The notes under the pieces are model-generated. The model made no database searches. It had not been told where the DNA came from and saw only the letters and a program-made list of their open reading frames with translations. Both the position numbers and the translations under genes were made by a program. Shown here in pieces: positions 1 to 7,906 of a stretch of 56,082 nt of DNA. Position 1 is the stretch's first letter; each line of letters begins with the position of its first letter. Source of the stretch: Deltaproteobacteria bacterium (GTDB taxonomy: Bacteria > Myxococcota > XYA12-FULL-58-9 > JABJBS01); contig JABJBS010000053.1 of assembly GCA_018668695.1 (NCBI GenBank), positions 1-56,082 on the forward strand. The letters run 5' to 3'.

Positions 1-1
1 A

Positions 2-86
2 GACGCAAGTGATGCGGCAGACGCAAGTGATGCGGCAGACGCAAGTGATGCGGCAGACGCAAGTGATGCGGCAGACGCAAGTGATG
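2..86 (+). repeat. 18-bp perfect tandem repeat (DASDAA-coding)
   Basis: The unit gacgcaagtgatgcggca is present four full times (2-19, 20-37, 38-55, 56-73) plus 13 bases of a fifth copy. It keeps the frame of the LNR protein and encodes Asp-Ala-Ser-Asp-Ala-Ala. Copies are identical, so copy number may vary by slippage. The array may continue left of the window. Confidence 0.95.
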
Positions 87-3000
87 TCACAGACCCACTC
101 GACGACTGCGACGGCAACGTGGCCTGGGTTGGTGATGGGTATTGCGACTCCACAAACAATACTGAGCAGTGTTTTTACGATGGTGGTGACTGCTGTGAAA
201 GCACCTGCGTAGACGGTTCTTTTAGCTGCGGCGCTACAAGCTTCGATTGCGTTGACCCGAACGCACCAGAGGGAGATCCTTGCTTTGATGTTGTGTGCGA
301 AGAGCCACCCGCTCCAAGCTGCGATGGCAACTCCATCATCGATTCGGCGTCATCTGGTGAATGCATTGAAGGTGATTGCTACTACATGGAAACCGCAACA
401 GATTGCGGTGATGACACATGCTGGGATGGCGTGTGCTTAGACGGCTCTGATCCTTGCGTTGGCGTACTTTGCGAAGCGCCGCCCGAGCCTTATTGCGATG
501 GTAACACCGCTTATACTTACGGGCCTCAGGGTTATTGCGATGAGTCCGGAGAATGCGTTTATGGGTTAACCGATATCGAAGAATGTGCCGAAGGCTTCAG
601 TTGCGAAGCAGGTGCATGCGTTGACGACGACCCCTTCGCTAACTGCGGCGGTAACACCACCTGGATTGGAGATGGCTTCTGCGATAGCTCCACCAACAAT
701 TCAGAGTGCGGATGGGACGGCGGAGATTGTTGTGAAACAACATGTGTGGACGGCCCTCAATATACCTGCGGACAAGTTGGCTTTGACTGCCTCGACCCAA
801 GCACCCCCGACAGCGACCCATGCTTTGAAGTTGCTTGCGAAGAGCCACCCGCTCCAAGCTGCGATGGCAATGAAGTCCTAAGCTTTGATGCTTCCGGAGC
901 GTGTTTTGAGGGTGTATGCGAGTACCTTGAGTACAGAACAGATTGCGGAGACGAGGCACTGTGTACCAACGGCGAGTGCGTTGATGCAGCAGACCCTTGT
1001 GCGGGCGTTGAATGTAACGAAATCCCTGCAAACTATTGTGATGGAAACACCGCGGTGACTTACGGCGAGACCGGAGCTTGCTACGACGGCGTGTGCGATT
1101 TCGGTGAAACCATCACAGCTTGCGACGCAGGGTTCACATGTACCGACGGAGCATGCATCGAAGACGATCCATTCCCTGATTGCGGTGGCAACCTAACATG
1201 GCTTGGTGATGGTTATTGCGACTCAAGTAATAACAACGAAGGCTGTGGTTTTGACGGAGGCGATTGCTGCGAATCCACCTGCGTAAACGGAACCTATACC
1301 TGCGGCGTCATGGGCTTTACATGTCTTGACCCGGGAGCATCCGAGAACGACCCATGCGTGGGTGTGGACTGTACTGAAGCACCCGCAGATATTTGCGATG
1401 GGAATGAAGTGGTTAGCTTTGCTCCCGGCGGAACCTGCGATGCAGGAGACTGTTCATTCGAGGAAGCCAGTCGTACCGATTGCGGTGAGGATGCACTGTG
1501 CACCAACGGTGAATGTGTTGATGCAGCGGACCCGTGCGCCGGTGTTGAATGCTTCGAGCCACCTGCTTCGTATTGCGATGGCAACACACTCGTATCGTAC
1601 CTCGCCGCAGGATCCTGTGTTGACGGAACTTGCGAATACACCACAGAAGAATCAGATTGCGGCGATGTTGCATTCTGCAACATGGGTGTTTGTGAGCCGT
1701 TTAACAATGTTCAGGTTTTGGTGAGTTCGGATACATACGGCTCAGAAATCAGTTGGTTTATTGAAGACTCTGAAGGCAACCCGATAACCGAAACCTACGG
1801 CATTACAAGTAACACCGACGAGGAATACATCTACAGCTTAACGCCGGGTTCTTACTGCGTGATGGTAAGTGACAGTTACGGCGACGGCGGTCTTTCGGGC
1901 ACGGTCACCGTGGACGATGGCGAAGGCGTTTCTTGGGAGTCCGGTTCAGGTGCCGCTACCCAGGATTACACAACAGCTGGAGAATTTTGCTTTACTGTCG
2001 GCGAGGCTCAACCTCCCGTCGACTTAAGTGAGTGCGAAAACAATGGCGGCAACCTCGGATGGGTTGGCGATGGCTACTGTGATGGTACCAATAATATTCC
2101 TTCATGTGGTTTCGATGGCGGTGATTGCTGCGCAGACACGAACCCAAGTTGTGCGGAGTCCTCTGTCTATCCATGTGACTGTCAGACTGATGATGGTGAT
2201 GGCGGTGACGGTGGTGACGGTGGTGACGGCGGTGACGGCGGTGATGGCGGCGATGGCGGCGATGGCGGTGATGGCGGCGATGAATTGACGTGTACAGATA
2301 CCGATAACGGTGCTACGGATTCCTACGGTGATGCTTGCGCGGCCTACAACGATTTCCCAAGCTGGTGCGGTGGCTATGACGATGATGACTTCGACTCCAC
2401 GGCCATGTGCTGTATCTGCGGTGGTGGTGAGACAAGCGGCGGTGATGGCGGTGATGGTGGTGATGGCGGTGATGGTGGTGATGGTGGTGATGGTGGTGAT
2501 GGTGGTGATGGTGGTGACGGCGACGCCTTCGATCAAGCGGAGTGTGAGGCTGCCGGAGGTAACCTCTCATACCTGGGCGATGGTTGGTGCGATAGCGGGG
2601 CTAATAATACAGATGCCTGCGGATTTGACGGAGGAGATTGCTGCGAATCAACATGTAACCCTGAAGCTTCCTACACTTGTGGCTCAGCCGGTTACGAATG
2701 CGCAGATCCTAACGCCTCAGAAAACAGCGGCGGTGGTGGCGAGCTTGCTCAGTGCGGAGAAGGTCTCTATTGCAGCCCATTAACGGGGCTCAACGATGGC
2801 GGCTCCAACGGCTGTGTGACTGAAGCAGGTGATCCACCAGACGACGCTATCCTTTGCGATGACGACAGCCCTTGTGAAGACGCCAACTCAGTGTGCGTCC
2901 CACTGACTGAAAACTTCGGAGCCTGTATTCAGCTCTGCGAAGCCGATGACAATGAGAGCAGCTGTGAAGCGCAAGGCCTGATGGAGGACTGCTCTGGTAT

Positions 3001-3523
3001 GTGTTTCTCAGAAGACACTTGCGATGGTGGATGCTCAACTTGGCTAGGCGATGAGTTTTGCGATGATGGAACTTTTGGCGTGAATTTTAACTGCGAAGCA
3101 TGGAACTTCGATGGAGGAGCCTGCGAGCCAGCAGACTACCCTGCCTGCGCAGATGGCTTGCAATGTGCCGCGGCAGGTACTGGCAATGGCGCTGGATTTT
3201 GCATCACTGAAGATTCCGATCCACCAGCAGATGCCGCTGCTTGTGATACCGATAATCCATGTGCAGACGGCTACAACTGCGACACAATCTACAACGTGTG
3301 CCTCCAGTGGTGTACGGAAGATGGCGGTGGTGACGGCGGCGATACCGGAGGTGACGGTGGCGACGAACTAACTTGCTCCGACACCGACAACGGTGCGGAG
3401 GATGCTTATGGCGATGCGTGTGCGGCCTACAACGACTTCCCAAGCTGGTGCGGCGGCTACGACGATGATGACTTCGACTCTGTGGCCATGTGCTGCGTAT
3501 GTGGTGGTGGTCAAAGTGGTTAA
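2..3523 (+). CDS. Secreted Cys-rich mosaic protein with LNR (Notch/Lin-12) repeats, 5' truncated
   Basis: The frame is open to the left edge, so the start lies outside the window; 1,173 residues are visible. In order: a DASDAA tandem linker; five canonical LNR repeats of the form WxGDGxCD-x-NN-C-x-x-DGGDCC beginning near bases 107, 644, 1181, 2033 and 2543, plus a degenerate one near 3017; interleaved modules with the pattern PCxxVxCxEPPxxxCDGN; a Cys-poor, probably beta-rich segment (about 1700-2000) ending near DSYGDGG; three Gly-Gly-Asp linkers; and two copies of a module ending MCCxCGGG. Cysteines are dense and paired, which fits a disulfide-bonded extracellular protein. In Notch, LNR repeats bind calcium; a calcium-dependent surface or adhesive role here is inference. 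No C-terminal anchor or sorting motif is visible; it ends shortly after the last Cys-rich module. A strong terminator follows directly. Confidence 0.85.
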   Translation, partial: DASDAADASDAADASDAADASDAADASDVTDPLDDCDGNVAWVGDGYCDSTNNTEQCFYDGGDCCESTCVDGSFSCGATSFDCVDPNAPEGDPCFDVVCEEPPAPSCDGNSIIDSASSGECIEGDCYYMETATDCGDDTCWDGVCLDGSDPCVGVLCEAPPEPYCDGNTAYTYGPQGYCDESGECVYGLTDIEECAEGFSCEAGACVDDDPFANCGGNTTWIGDGFCDSSTNNSECGWDGGDCCETTCVDGPQYTCGQVGFDCLDPSTPDSDPCFEVACEEPPAPSCDGNEVLSFDASGACFEGVCEYLEYRTDCGDEALCTNGECVDAADPCAGVECNEIPANYCDGNTAVTYGETGACYDGVCDFGETITACDAGFTCTDGACIEDDPFPDCGGNLTWLGDGYCDSSNNNEGCGFDGGDCCESTCVNGTYTCGVMGFTCLDPGASENDPCVGVDCTEAPADICDGNEVVSFAPGGTCDAGDCSFEEASRTDCGEDALCTNGECVDAADPCAGVECFEPPASYCDGNTLVSYLAAGSCVDGTCEYTTEESDCGDVAFCNMGVCEPFNNVQVLVSSDTYGSEISWFIEDSEGNPITETYGITSNTDEEYIYSLTPGSYCVMVSDSYGDGGLSGTVTVDDGEGVSWESGSGAATQDYTTAGEFCFTVGEAQPPVDLSECENNGGNLGWVGDGYCDGTNNIPSCGFDGGDCCADTNPSCAESSVYPCDCQTDDGDGGDGGDGGDGGDGGDGGDGGDGGDGGDELTCTDTDNGATDSYGDACAAYNDFPSWCGGYDDDDFDSTAMCCICGGGETSGGDGGDGGDGGDGGDGGDGGDGGDGGDGDAFDQAECEAAGGNLSYLGDGWCDSGANNTDACGFDGGDCCESTCNPEASYTCGSAGYECADPNASENSGGGGELAQCGEGLYCSPLTGLNDGGSNGCVTEAGDPPDDAILCDDDSPCEDANSVCVPLTENFGACIQLCEADDNESSCEAQGLMEDCSGMCFSEDTCDGGCSTWLGDEFCDDGTFGVNFNCEAWNFDGGACEPADYPACADGLQCAAAGTGNGAGFCITEDSDPPADAAACDTDNPCADGYNCDTIYNVCLQWCTEDGGGDGGDTGGDGGDELTCSDTDNGAEDAYGDACAAYNDFPSWCGGYDDDDFDSVAMCCVCGGGQSG
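2189..2281 (+). repeat. Gly-Gly-Asp coding repeat block 1
   Basis: Nine-base units (ggyggygay) encode a Gly-Gly-Asp linker between the fourth LNR repeat and the first copy of the MCCxCGGG module. Synonymous third-base changes interrupt the array. Such acidic flexible linkers separate folded domains in exported proteins. Confidence 0.9.
2282..2428 (+). repeat. Duplicated Cys-rich module, copy 1
   Basis: This copy encodes a module beginning ELTC, with a DNGxxDxYGDACAAY segment, then WCGGYDDDDFDS and MCCICGGG. The second copy (3365-3511) is nearly identical in protein and very close in DNA, which points to an intragenic duplication. Six cysteines and an Asp cluster suggest a small disulfide-bonded, perhaps cation-binding, unit. 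Confidence 0.85.
2438..2524 (+). repeat. Gly-Gly-Asp coding repeat block 2
   Basis: A second run of nine-base Gly-Gly-Asp units, more homogeneous than block 1 (mostly ggtggtgat), links the first MCCxCGGG module to the fifth LNR repeat. Confidence 0.9.
3320..3364 (+). repeat. Gly-Gly-Asp linker block 3 (short, imperfect)
   Basis: A short acidic Gly/Asp linker with one Thr interruption precedes the second copy of the MCCxCGGG module, repeating the linker-module order of block 1. Confidence 0.75.
3365..3511 (+). repeat. Duplicated Cys-rich module, copy 2
   Basis: The second copy of the module seen at 2282-2428, with only a few substitutions (for example Ala-Glu-Asp-Ala for Ala-Thr-Asp-Ser, and CCVC for CCIC). 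It forms almost the extreme C-terminus of the protein. Confidence 0.85.
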
Positions 3524-3556
3524 CACACTTCGGGTCTAGAAAAAATCAGGAACTCT

Positions 3557-3586
3557 AAGGTGCGCCAAGCGGCGCACCTTTTTTTT
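3557..3586 (+). terminator. Rho-independent terminator
   Basis: A perfect 10-bp stem (aaggtgcgcc / ggcgcacctt) with the 4-base loop aagc is followed by an uninterrupted T run. It ends the LNR gene and also overlaps the stop codon of the convergent radical SAM gene. On the minus strand the T run is about ten bases away from the stem, so its main effect should be on plus-strand transcription. Confidence 0.92.
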
Positions 3587-4667
3587 ATCCAGCGAATAAA
3601 GACATCTGGTGACCCGATTTTTCGGGGCGCTCAAACAAATCAGTTCTTAGATTTCGTTGTGTCTTATTCAAGCCAAAGCGCTTAACTCCAGCGGCAAACC
3701 TTTTCCCAATAAGTTCAGCGTAAGGTCCACTGCCGTGCATCCTTGAATCATACTCCGCAGTATTGAGCGCCCCTCCCCTAATTCCTCGAATGCCATTCAA
3801 CACTTTCTGAGCGCGCTCAGGATAATTGGCATCGAGCCAGCTCTCAAAAAGACCTTTGAGTTCATGGGGTAGACGCAGCATTGTATAACCGGCATGGGTT
3901 GCGCCAGCTTCGGAGGCGGCTTCAAGAATCCGCTCCATCTCCCAATCATTTAATCCTGGTATCATTGGCGAGGTCAGTACTCCTGTTGATACACCAATCT
4001 CACTCAGAACTCCCAGTACTCTCAATCTTCCACCAGGAGAAGATGCTCTCGGCTCCATCCGGCGTGCAAGTTCTGAGTCCAAAGTGGTTACCGATAAATA
4101 AACATGAACCAGATCTTGCTTAGCCAAAGCTTCAAGTAAATCTGAATCGCGGAGTATTGTTGTGGACTTCGTAATAATGCTGACTGGGTGGCGATACTCT
4201 AAAAATACCTCGAGTAAATCACGTGTGATCCACAGCTTTTTCTCAGTGGGCTGGTAGGGATCGGTATTGGCTCCCAGTGCAATCACTTCTGGTACATACG
4301 AGGGGTGTTCAAAGGCCTCTCGCAACAAATCACCAGCGTCCGGCTTGCTAAATATCTGGGTCTCAAAATCAAGACCGGGGCTCAGCCCGAGGTAACTGTG
4401 GCTCGGCCTCGCGAAGCAATAAACGCAGCCATGCTCGCAGCCCTTATACGGGTTAACCGAACGACCAAAGGGTATATCCGGCGAGTCATTTGTGGAGATA
4501 ATCCTGCAAGTTTTTTCGGGCCGAACGACAGTATCCAGCCGCGGCTCCGGCTCATCACAGGTCGACCAACCGTCATCTACTGGCACAGTCTGTAGTTTTT
4601 CAAATCGCCCTGCGGGGTTGGTCACGGCGCCCCTTCCCTTGATACGTGTTTGGCTGATGCGTTCCAT
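3585..4667 (-). CDS. PA0069/SplB-like radical SAM protein
   Basis: A 360-residue radical SAM protein. The 4Fe-4S motif is GCEHGCVYC (Cys77, Cys81, Cys84), preceded by SVNPYKG, the signature of the PA0069/Rv2578c family, which is distantly related to spore photoproduct lyase. The ATG at 4667 is chosen because AGGAGG lies just upstream; an in-frame start 8 codons earlier (4691) has no such site. The substrate of this family is not established; DNA repair is often suggested by the SplB similarity, and that is inference. The last residues include QMSLF, which resembles a beta sliding-clamp binding motif. The stop codon lies inside the terminator of the convergent LNR gene. Confidence 0.88.
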   Translation of the reverse strand: MERISQTRIKGRGAVTNPAGRFEKLQTVPVDDGWSTCDEPEPRLDTVVRPEKTCRIISTNDSPDIPFGRSVNPYKGCEHGCVYCFARPSHSYLGLSPGLDFETQIFSKPDAGDLLREAFEHPSYVPEVIALGANTDPYQPTEKKLWITRDLLEVFLEYRHPVSIITKSTTILRDSDLLEALAKQDLVHVYLSVTTLDSELARRMEPRASSPGGRLRVLGVLSEIGVSTGVLTSPMIPGLNDWEMERILEAASEAGATHAGYTMLRLPHELKGLFESWLDANYPERAQKVLNGIRGIRGGALNTAEYDSRMHGSGPYAELIGKRFAAGVKRFGLNKTQRNLRTDLFERPEKSGHQMSLFAG

Positions 4668-4794
4668 GGTCCCTCCTGGCACTGAACACATTTACAGTAT
4701 CACCTTTATAAGTTCGCGCAAGTGATTAAAATCACAGAGTTGTAGGTAAGCTCCACACATTCTCCACATCCAAGCCTTAAGTCAGTAAGGGCAA

Positions 4795-4816
4795 GAGGAA
4801 AGCAGTGGGTTTCCTC
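4795..4816. other. Inverted repeat in the radical SAM / RND divergent leader
   Basis: A perfect 7-bp inverted repeat (gaggaaa / tttcctc) with an 8-base loop lies in the divergent intergenic region. A second inverted repeat, gtcgcc / ggcgac with a 12-base loop, spans 4847-4870 immediately before the RND start. Either could be an operator or a leader hairpin; the sequence alone cannot decide. Confidence 0.35.
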
Positions 4817-4872
4817 CTCCCCATCGCAACAAAACAATAACTTCAGGTCGCCTTCTAGATATTCGGCGACTG

Positions 4873-7311
4873 ATGATATGGACCCGAGCCATGGCACCAA
4901 AAACGCAAGATTCTCCAGTGGAACAATTCTTTCGCAACATGACCGCGAAAATTTTGGAACATCGTCTACTGACCCTCACGGCTTTGGCCATTATCAGTGG
5001 TGTATTCATCAGCGGATTTCCACAAATCACCATCAATAACTCCAACAGCCAGTGGTTTGAAGACAGTGATCCCACGATTACGCGGTACGAAAAATTTCAA
5101 GAATACTACGGAACCGACAAGTTTATCTACCTTCTCCTCGACACGCCCGGCGGTAAAGCCTTCAGCCCGGAGACTCTCAGTCAACTCCGAGACATTGAAA
5201 GCATGCTGCGCACCATTACCTTCAAGGATGCTGAAGTCTTCGAAGAGGTTGTTCACATCGCCAACGTAAAATTCATCGATGGGGATGCATCAGGTATTGA
5301 GGTCATTGAGCTTGCCGACGGCCTCGGTCAGTCCGAGGAAGATCTCCAACTCTTTCAAGAACGCGCCGAATCCAATCCAAATTATGAGGGACTCTTATTT
5401 TCTCCCGACAAGAATGCAGTGGGTATCCTCGCTGAGGTCCGTGTTGTTATGGACGATGATAAATACCATACAGCCATCGTCACCGAACTTAGAAAAAATC
5501 TAAACCAAGCACCCTTCAAAGATTCCTCGATTCACATTGGGGGCGGGCCCATCGTCGACACTGAAATGGATGCCCTGACCATTGGGGAATCACAATTGTT
5601 TGGTGTGTTGGCAGCGATTCTAAATATGCTCGTAACACTCTTTCTCTTCAGGAGATGGCCTGGTGTTGTCATCCCCATGCTCACGGTTGCACTCACTATC
5701 GGTTGGACATTTGGTTTAATCGGCTTTGGAGGACAACCTCTCGGAGTGGTTCACGTTATGCTACCGATGATGCTCCTCGTGGTTGGCGTAAGTGATTCTG
5801 TCCATATTCTTAGCGAATACCAACGTGAATATACTCATGTAAACAACAGACGTGAGGCCATTCTCAACACGATGGCTGAGGTCTCTTTACCATGCCTTTT
5901 AACCAGCCTGACCACGGCTGCTGGTATGCTTAGCTTGAGCCTCGCTCCTATTCCACCCATTCGAACCATGGGTATCTATGCGGCGGTTGGAGTAATCTTT
6001 GCGTACATCATCAGCGTCTTTCTTGTACCGGTCGTACTTAGCTATACGGGCCTGGAAAGCTCACAAGCCAAAAACAGCGACCGCTTTGAGGGCATCCTCG
6101 CATCGATAAGCTCTTTCACCACACGGCGAGCCAAAATCATAACAGCGGCGACTGCGGTACTGATTGGTCTCTCTATCTGGGGAGCAACCTACATCAACAT
6201 CGAAAGTAATTTTATGGAGAGCTTTAAAAAAGACTCTCAAATTAGGATATCGGCCAGCCACATTGACTCAACCCTCGGTGGAACGGCCAGTCTTCAAGGT
6301 ATGATCGATACCGGTAAAGAAGGCGGTGCCAAAGAGCCTGAATTTTTGCGTAAACTCGAAGAGTTCGAAAACTATCTCGCCGAAAGTGAAAGCGTGGTTA
6401 AAGTGGTCAGCATGACCAGCTTGGTCAAAGAGCTCAACCAAGTCATGATGGACGGCGCACCAGAAGAGTACCGTATTCCAGATAATAGAAACATCATCGC
6501 TCAAGAACTGATGCTTTACGAAAACTCCGATCCCGACGGGCTCTTTAAAATGGTTACGGACGATTACCAGATGGTTCGTCTCGATGTGAAAACAAAAAGC
6601 GGAGGAACTCATCAAGCCAGTTTGATGATGGAAGACGCGGCAGAAAAATTTGAAGAGCTTTTCGGTGATACGGCCACGCTCCAATACTCGGGCATATCCC
6701 ACCTCTTTGTACGCATGACTGAAAACCTGAGCCGGGGACAAATATACAGCTATGGTGCTGCTTTTATCATGGTTTTTATTATGATGATTGCCGTCTTGAA
6801 GAGCTTTAAGCTGGGGCTTCTAAGTATGATTCCCAATCTACTCCCAATCTTAGTGACCTTGGGACTTATGGGTTTCTTAAAAATAAACCTCGACTTCATC
6901 ACTTTGCTCATCGCCTGTATCGCCATCGGTATTGCCGTAGATGATACCATTCACTTTCTCGTACGATTCAAACGTGAATTTGAAAAAAGCGGCGACTATG
7001 AAACCGCTTCAAGAAGAACGCTACAAAGCTCCGGACGCGCCATGCTCTTTACCACGCTGATTCTTTGCGGTGGCTTCTTGATGTTTCTTCCAAGTAAAAT
7101 GGTAAGCATCGCCCTCTTCGGTGGTCTCGTCGCATTCACTGTATTCATGGCCTTGGTTTCCGACTTCATCATTTTACCGGCCATACTTGAGCTCACACGG
7201 CCCTTGGGCGCTGTAAACCGTGGTCAAACGCAATCCGTTGAGAACGCCCCGGACACATCGAGTTCTGGTCCTCTCAATTTTTCTGCCCAGATTGAAGCCG
7301 CCAAAAGCTAA
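4873..7311 (+). CDS. RND-superfamily (MMPL type) exporter
   Basis: An 812-residue inner-membrane protein with the two-fold RND layout: one membrane helix near residues 34-51, a large periplasmic domain, five helices ending near residue 400, a second helix and periplasmic domain from about 420, and five further helices to about 790. TM4-type motifs are visible in both halves (GVSDSVHILSEY and GIAVDDTIHFLVRFKRE), carrying the Asp residues used in proton coupling. Such proteins export lipids, hopanoids or other hydrophobic molecules using the proton gradient. No periplasmic adaptor or outer-membrane channel gene is adjacent, which argues for the lipid-exporting MMPL/HpnN side of the family rather than a tripartite drug pump. 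No clear Shine-Dalgarno precedes 4873; the ATG at 4891 is an equally possible start. Confidence 0.88.
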   Translation: MIWTRAMAPKTQDSPVEQFFRNMTAKILEHRLLTLTALAIISGVFISGFPQITINNSNSQWFEDSDPTITRYEKFQEYYGTDKFIYLLLDTPGGKAFSPETLSQLRDIESMLRTITFKDAEVFEEVVHIANVKFIDGDASGIEVIELADGLGQSEEDLQLFQERAESNPNYEGLLFSPDKNAVGILAEVRVVMDDDKYHTAIVTELRKNLNQAPFKDSSIHIGGGPIVDTEMDALTIGESQLFGVLAAILNMLVTLFLFRRWPGVVIPMLTVALTIGWTFGLIGFGGQPLGVVHVMLPMMLLVVGVSDSVHILSEYQREYTHVNNRREAILNTMAEVSLPCLLTSLTTAAGMLSLSLAPIPPIRTMGIYAAVGVIFAYIISVFLVPVVLSYTGLESSQAKNSDRFEGILASISSFTTRRAKIITAATAVLIGLSIWGATYINIESNFMESFKKDSQIRISASHIDSTLGGTASLQGMIDTGKEGGAKEPEFLRKLEEFENYLAESESVVKVVSMTSLVKELNQVMMDGAPEEYRIPDNRNIIAQELMLYENSDPDGLFKMVTDDYQMVRLDVKTKSGGTHQASLMMEDAAEKFEELFGDTATLQYSGISHLFVRMTENLSRGQIYSYGAAFIMVFIMMIAVLKSFKLGLLSMIPNLLPILVTLGLMGFLKINLDFITLLIACIAIGIAVDDTIHFLVRFKREFEKSGDYETASRRTLQSSGRAMLFTTLILCGGFLMFLPSKMVSIALFGGLVAFTVFMALVSDFIILPAILELTRPLGAVNRGQTQSVENAPDTSSSGPLNFSAQIEAAKS

Positions 7312-7333
7312 GCCTGTCGCAAAGGCAACTTGT

Positions 7334-7354
7334 CCGTGTCGCATATATGGACAC
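7334..7354. other. Imperfect palindrome before the MarR gene
   Basis: cgtgtc and gacacg flank the perfect 8-bp palindrome catatatg with a one-base offset. It lies about 105 bases before the MarR start and could be an operator, but the distance is long. Confidence 0.25.
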
Positions 7355-7375
7355 GCTGCTTTCTGAACTCAGTGA

Positions 7376-7392
7376 CAGGCCAACGAGGCCTG
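7376..7392 (+). other. Hairpin between the RND and MarR genes
   Basis: A 6-bp perfect stem (caggcc / ggcctg) with the loop aacga is followed by ctaaatccc rather than a T run. It may be a weak or Rho-assisted terminator of the RND gene, or an RNA-stabilising hairpin. Confidence 0.3.
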
Positions 7393-7459
7393 CTAAATCC
7401 CTAATATTGTTAAGCCTCAATCATGAGACCTCTGGCATGTGGCATGCATTACAACTGCC

Positions 7460-7906
7460 ATGAACACACAAATCTACAATACAAAACCAGACAGCAACGA
7501 CGACCAGAGTTCTTTTGCCCTTTACGCAGCCGCACGATTGGTCGTCCAATCTTACAGGCCCTACCTCGATAGACTCGGAGTCACATATCCACAGTATATG
7601 GTGATCCGGCATCTCCACCGCTTTGGGGCACAAACCGTCACCCAAATCGCTGACCAACTTTATTTAGATGCGGGGACCGTTACACCCATTCTTAAAAGGT
7701 TAGAAAAGCGAGACTGGCTAACAAGAGAGAGAAGCGGAGAAGACGAACGCATGGTCTTTAATCGACTTACGCCCAACGGCCATACTCTGGCCCTCGAAGC
7801 CAGTCAGGTAAGCAGAGCGGCGCTAAACCGCGGAAGAATGCGGGAGGACTGGGTGAAACCATTGGTGAGCGAGGCCAAAACGCTATTGAAGCACCTAGCT
7901 GCCTGA
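7460..7906 (+). CDS. OhrR-like MarR family regulator lacking cysteine
   Basis: A 148-residue winged-helix regulator. It follows OhrR closely: SFALYAAAR, then YRPYLDRLGVTYPQY, a recognition region DQLYLDAGTVTPILKRLE and wing residues RSGEDERMV. In OhrR the N-terminal motif is QLCF and its Cys senses organic peroxide; here the same place reads QSSF, and the protein has no cysteine at all. Loss of peroxide sensing, or sensing of another ligand, is inferred. The ATG at 7460 is preferred over the GTG at 7439 because it gives the usual family N-terminus. No ohr gene is nearby. It converges on the ROK gene with a 12-base overlap. Confidence 0.88.
   Translation: MNTQIYNTKPDSNDDQSSFALYAAARLVVQSYRPYLDRLGVTYPQYMVIRHLHRFGAQTVTQIADQLYLDAGTVTPILKRLEKRDWLTRERSGEDERMVFNRLTPNGHTLALEASQVSRAALNRGRMREDWVKPLVSEAKTLLKHLAA

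Noticed and set aside
2-86. CRISPR-like short repeat array at the left edge
   Set aside because: Units are direct head-to-tail 18-mers without spacers, in frame within a coding region; no cas gene is near.
639-1031. 130-residue antisense reading frame in the LNR gene
   Set aside because: It is the shadow of regularly spaced Cys and Asp codons; its composition is rich in Arg and Trp and it overlaps a convincing gene fully.
2102-2570. Long antisense and alternate-frame reading frames across the Gly-Gly-Asp region
   Set aside because: They arise from the 9-base repeats (His, Thr/Ile or Val/Met runs in other frames), have no ribosome-binding site and no natural composition.
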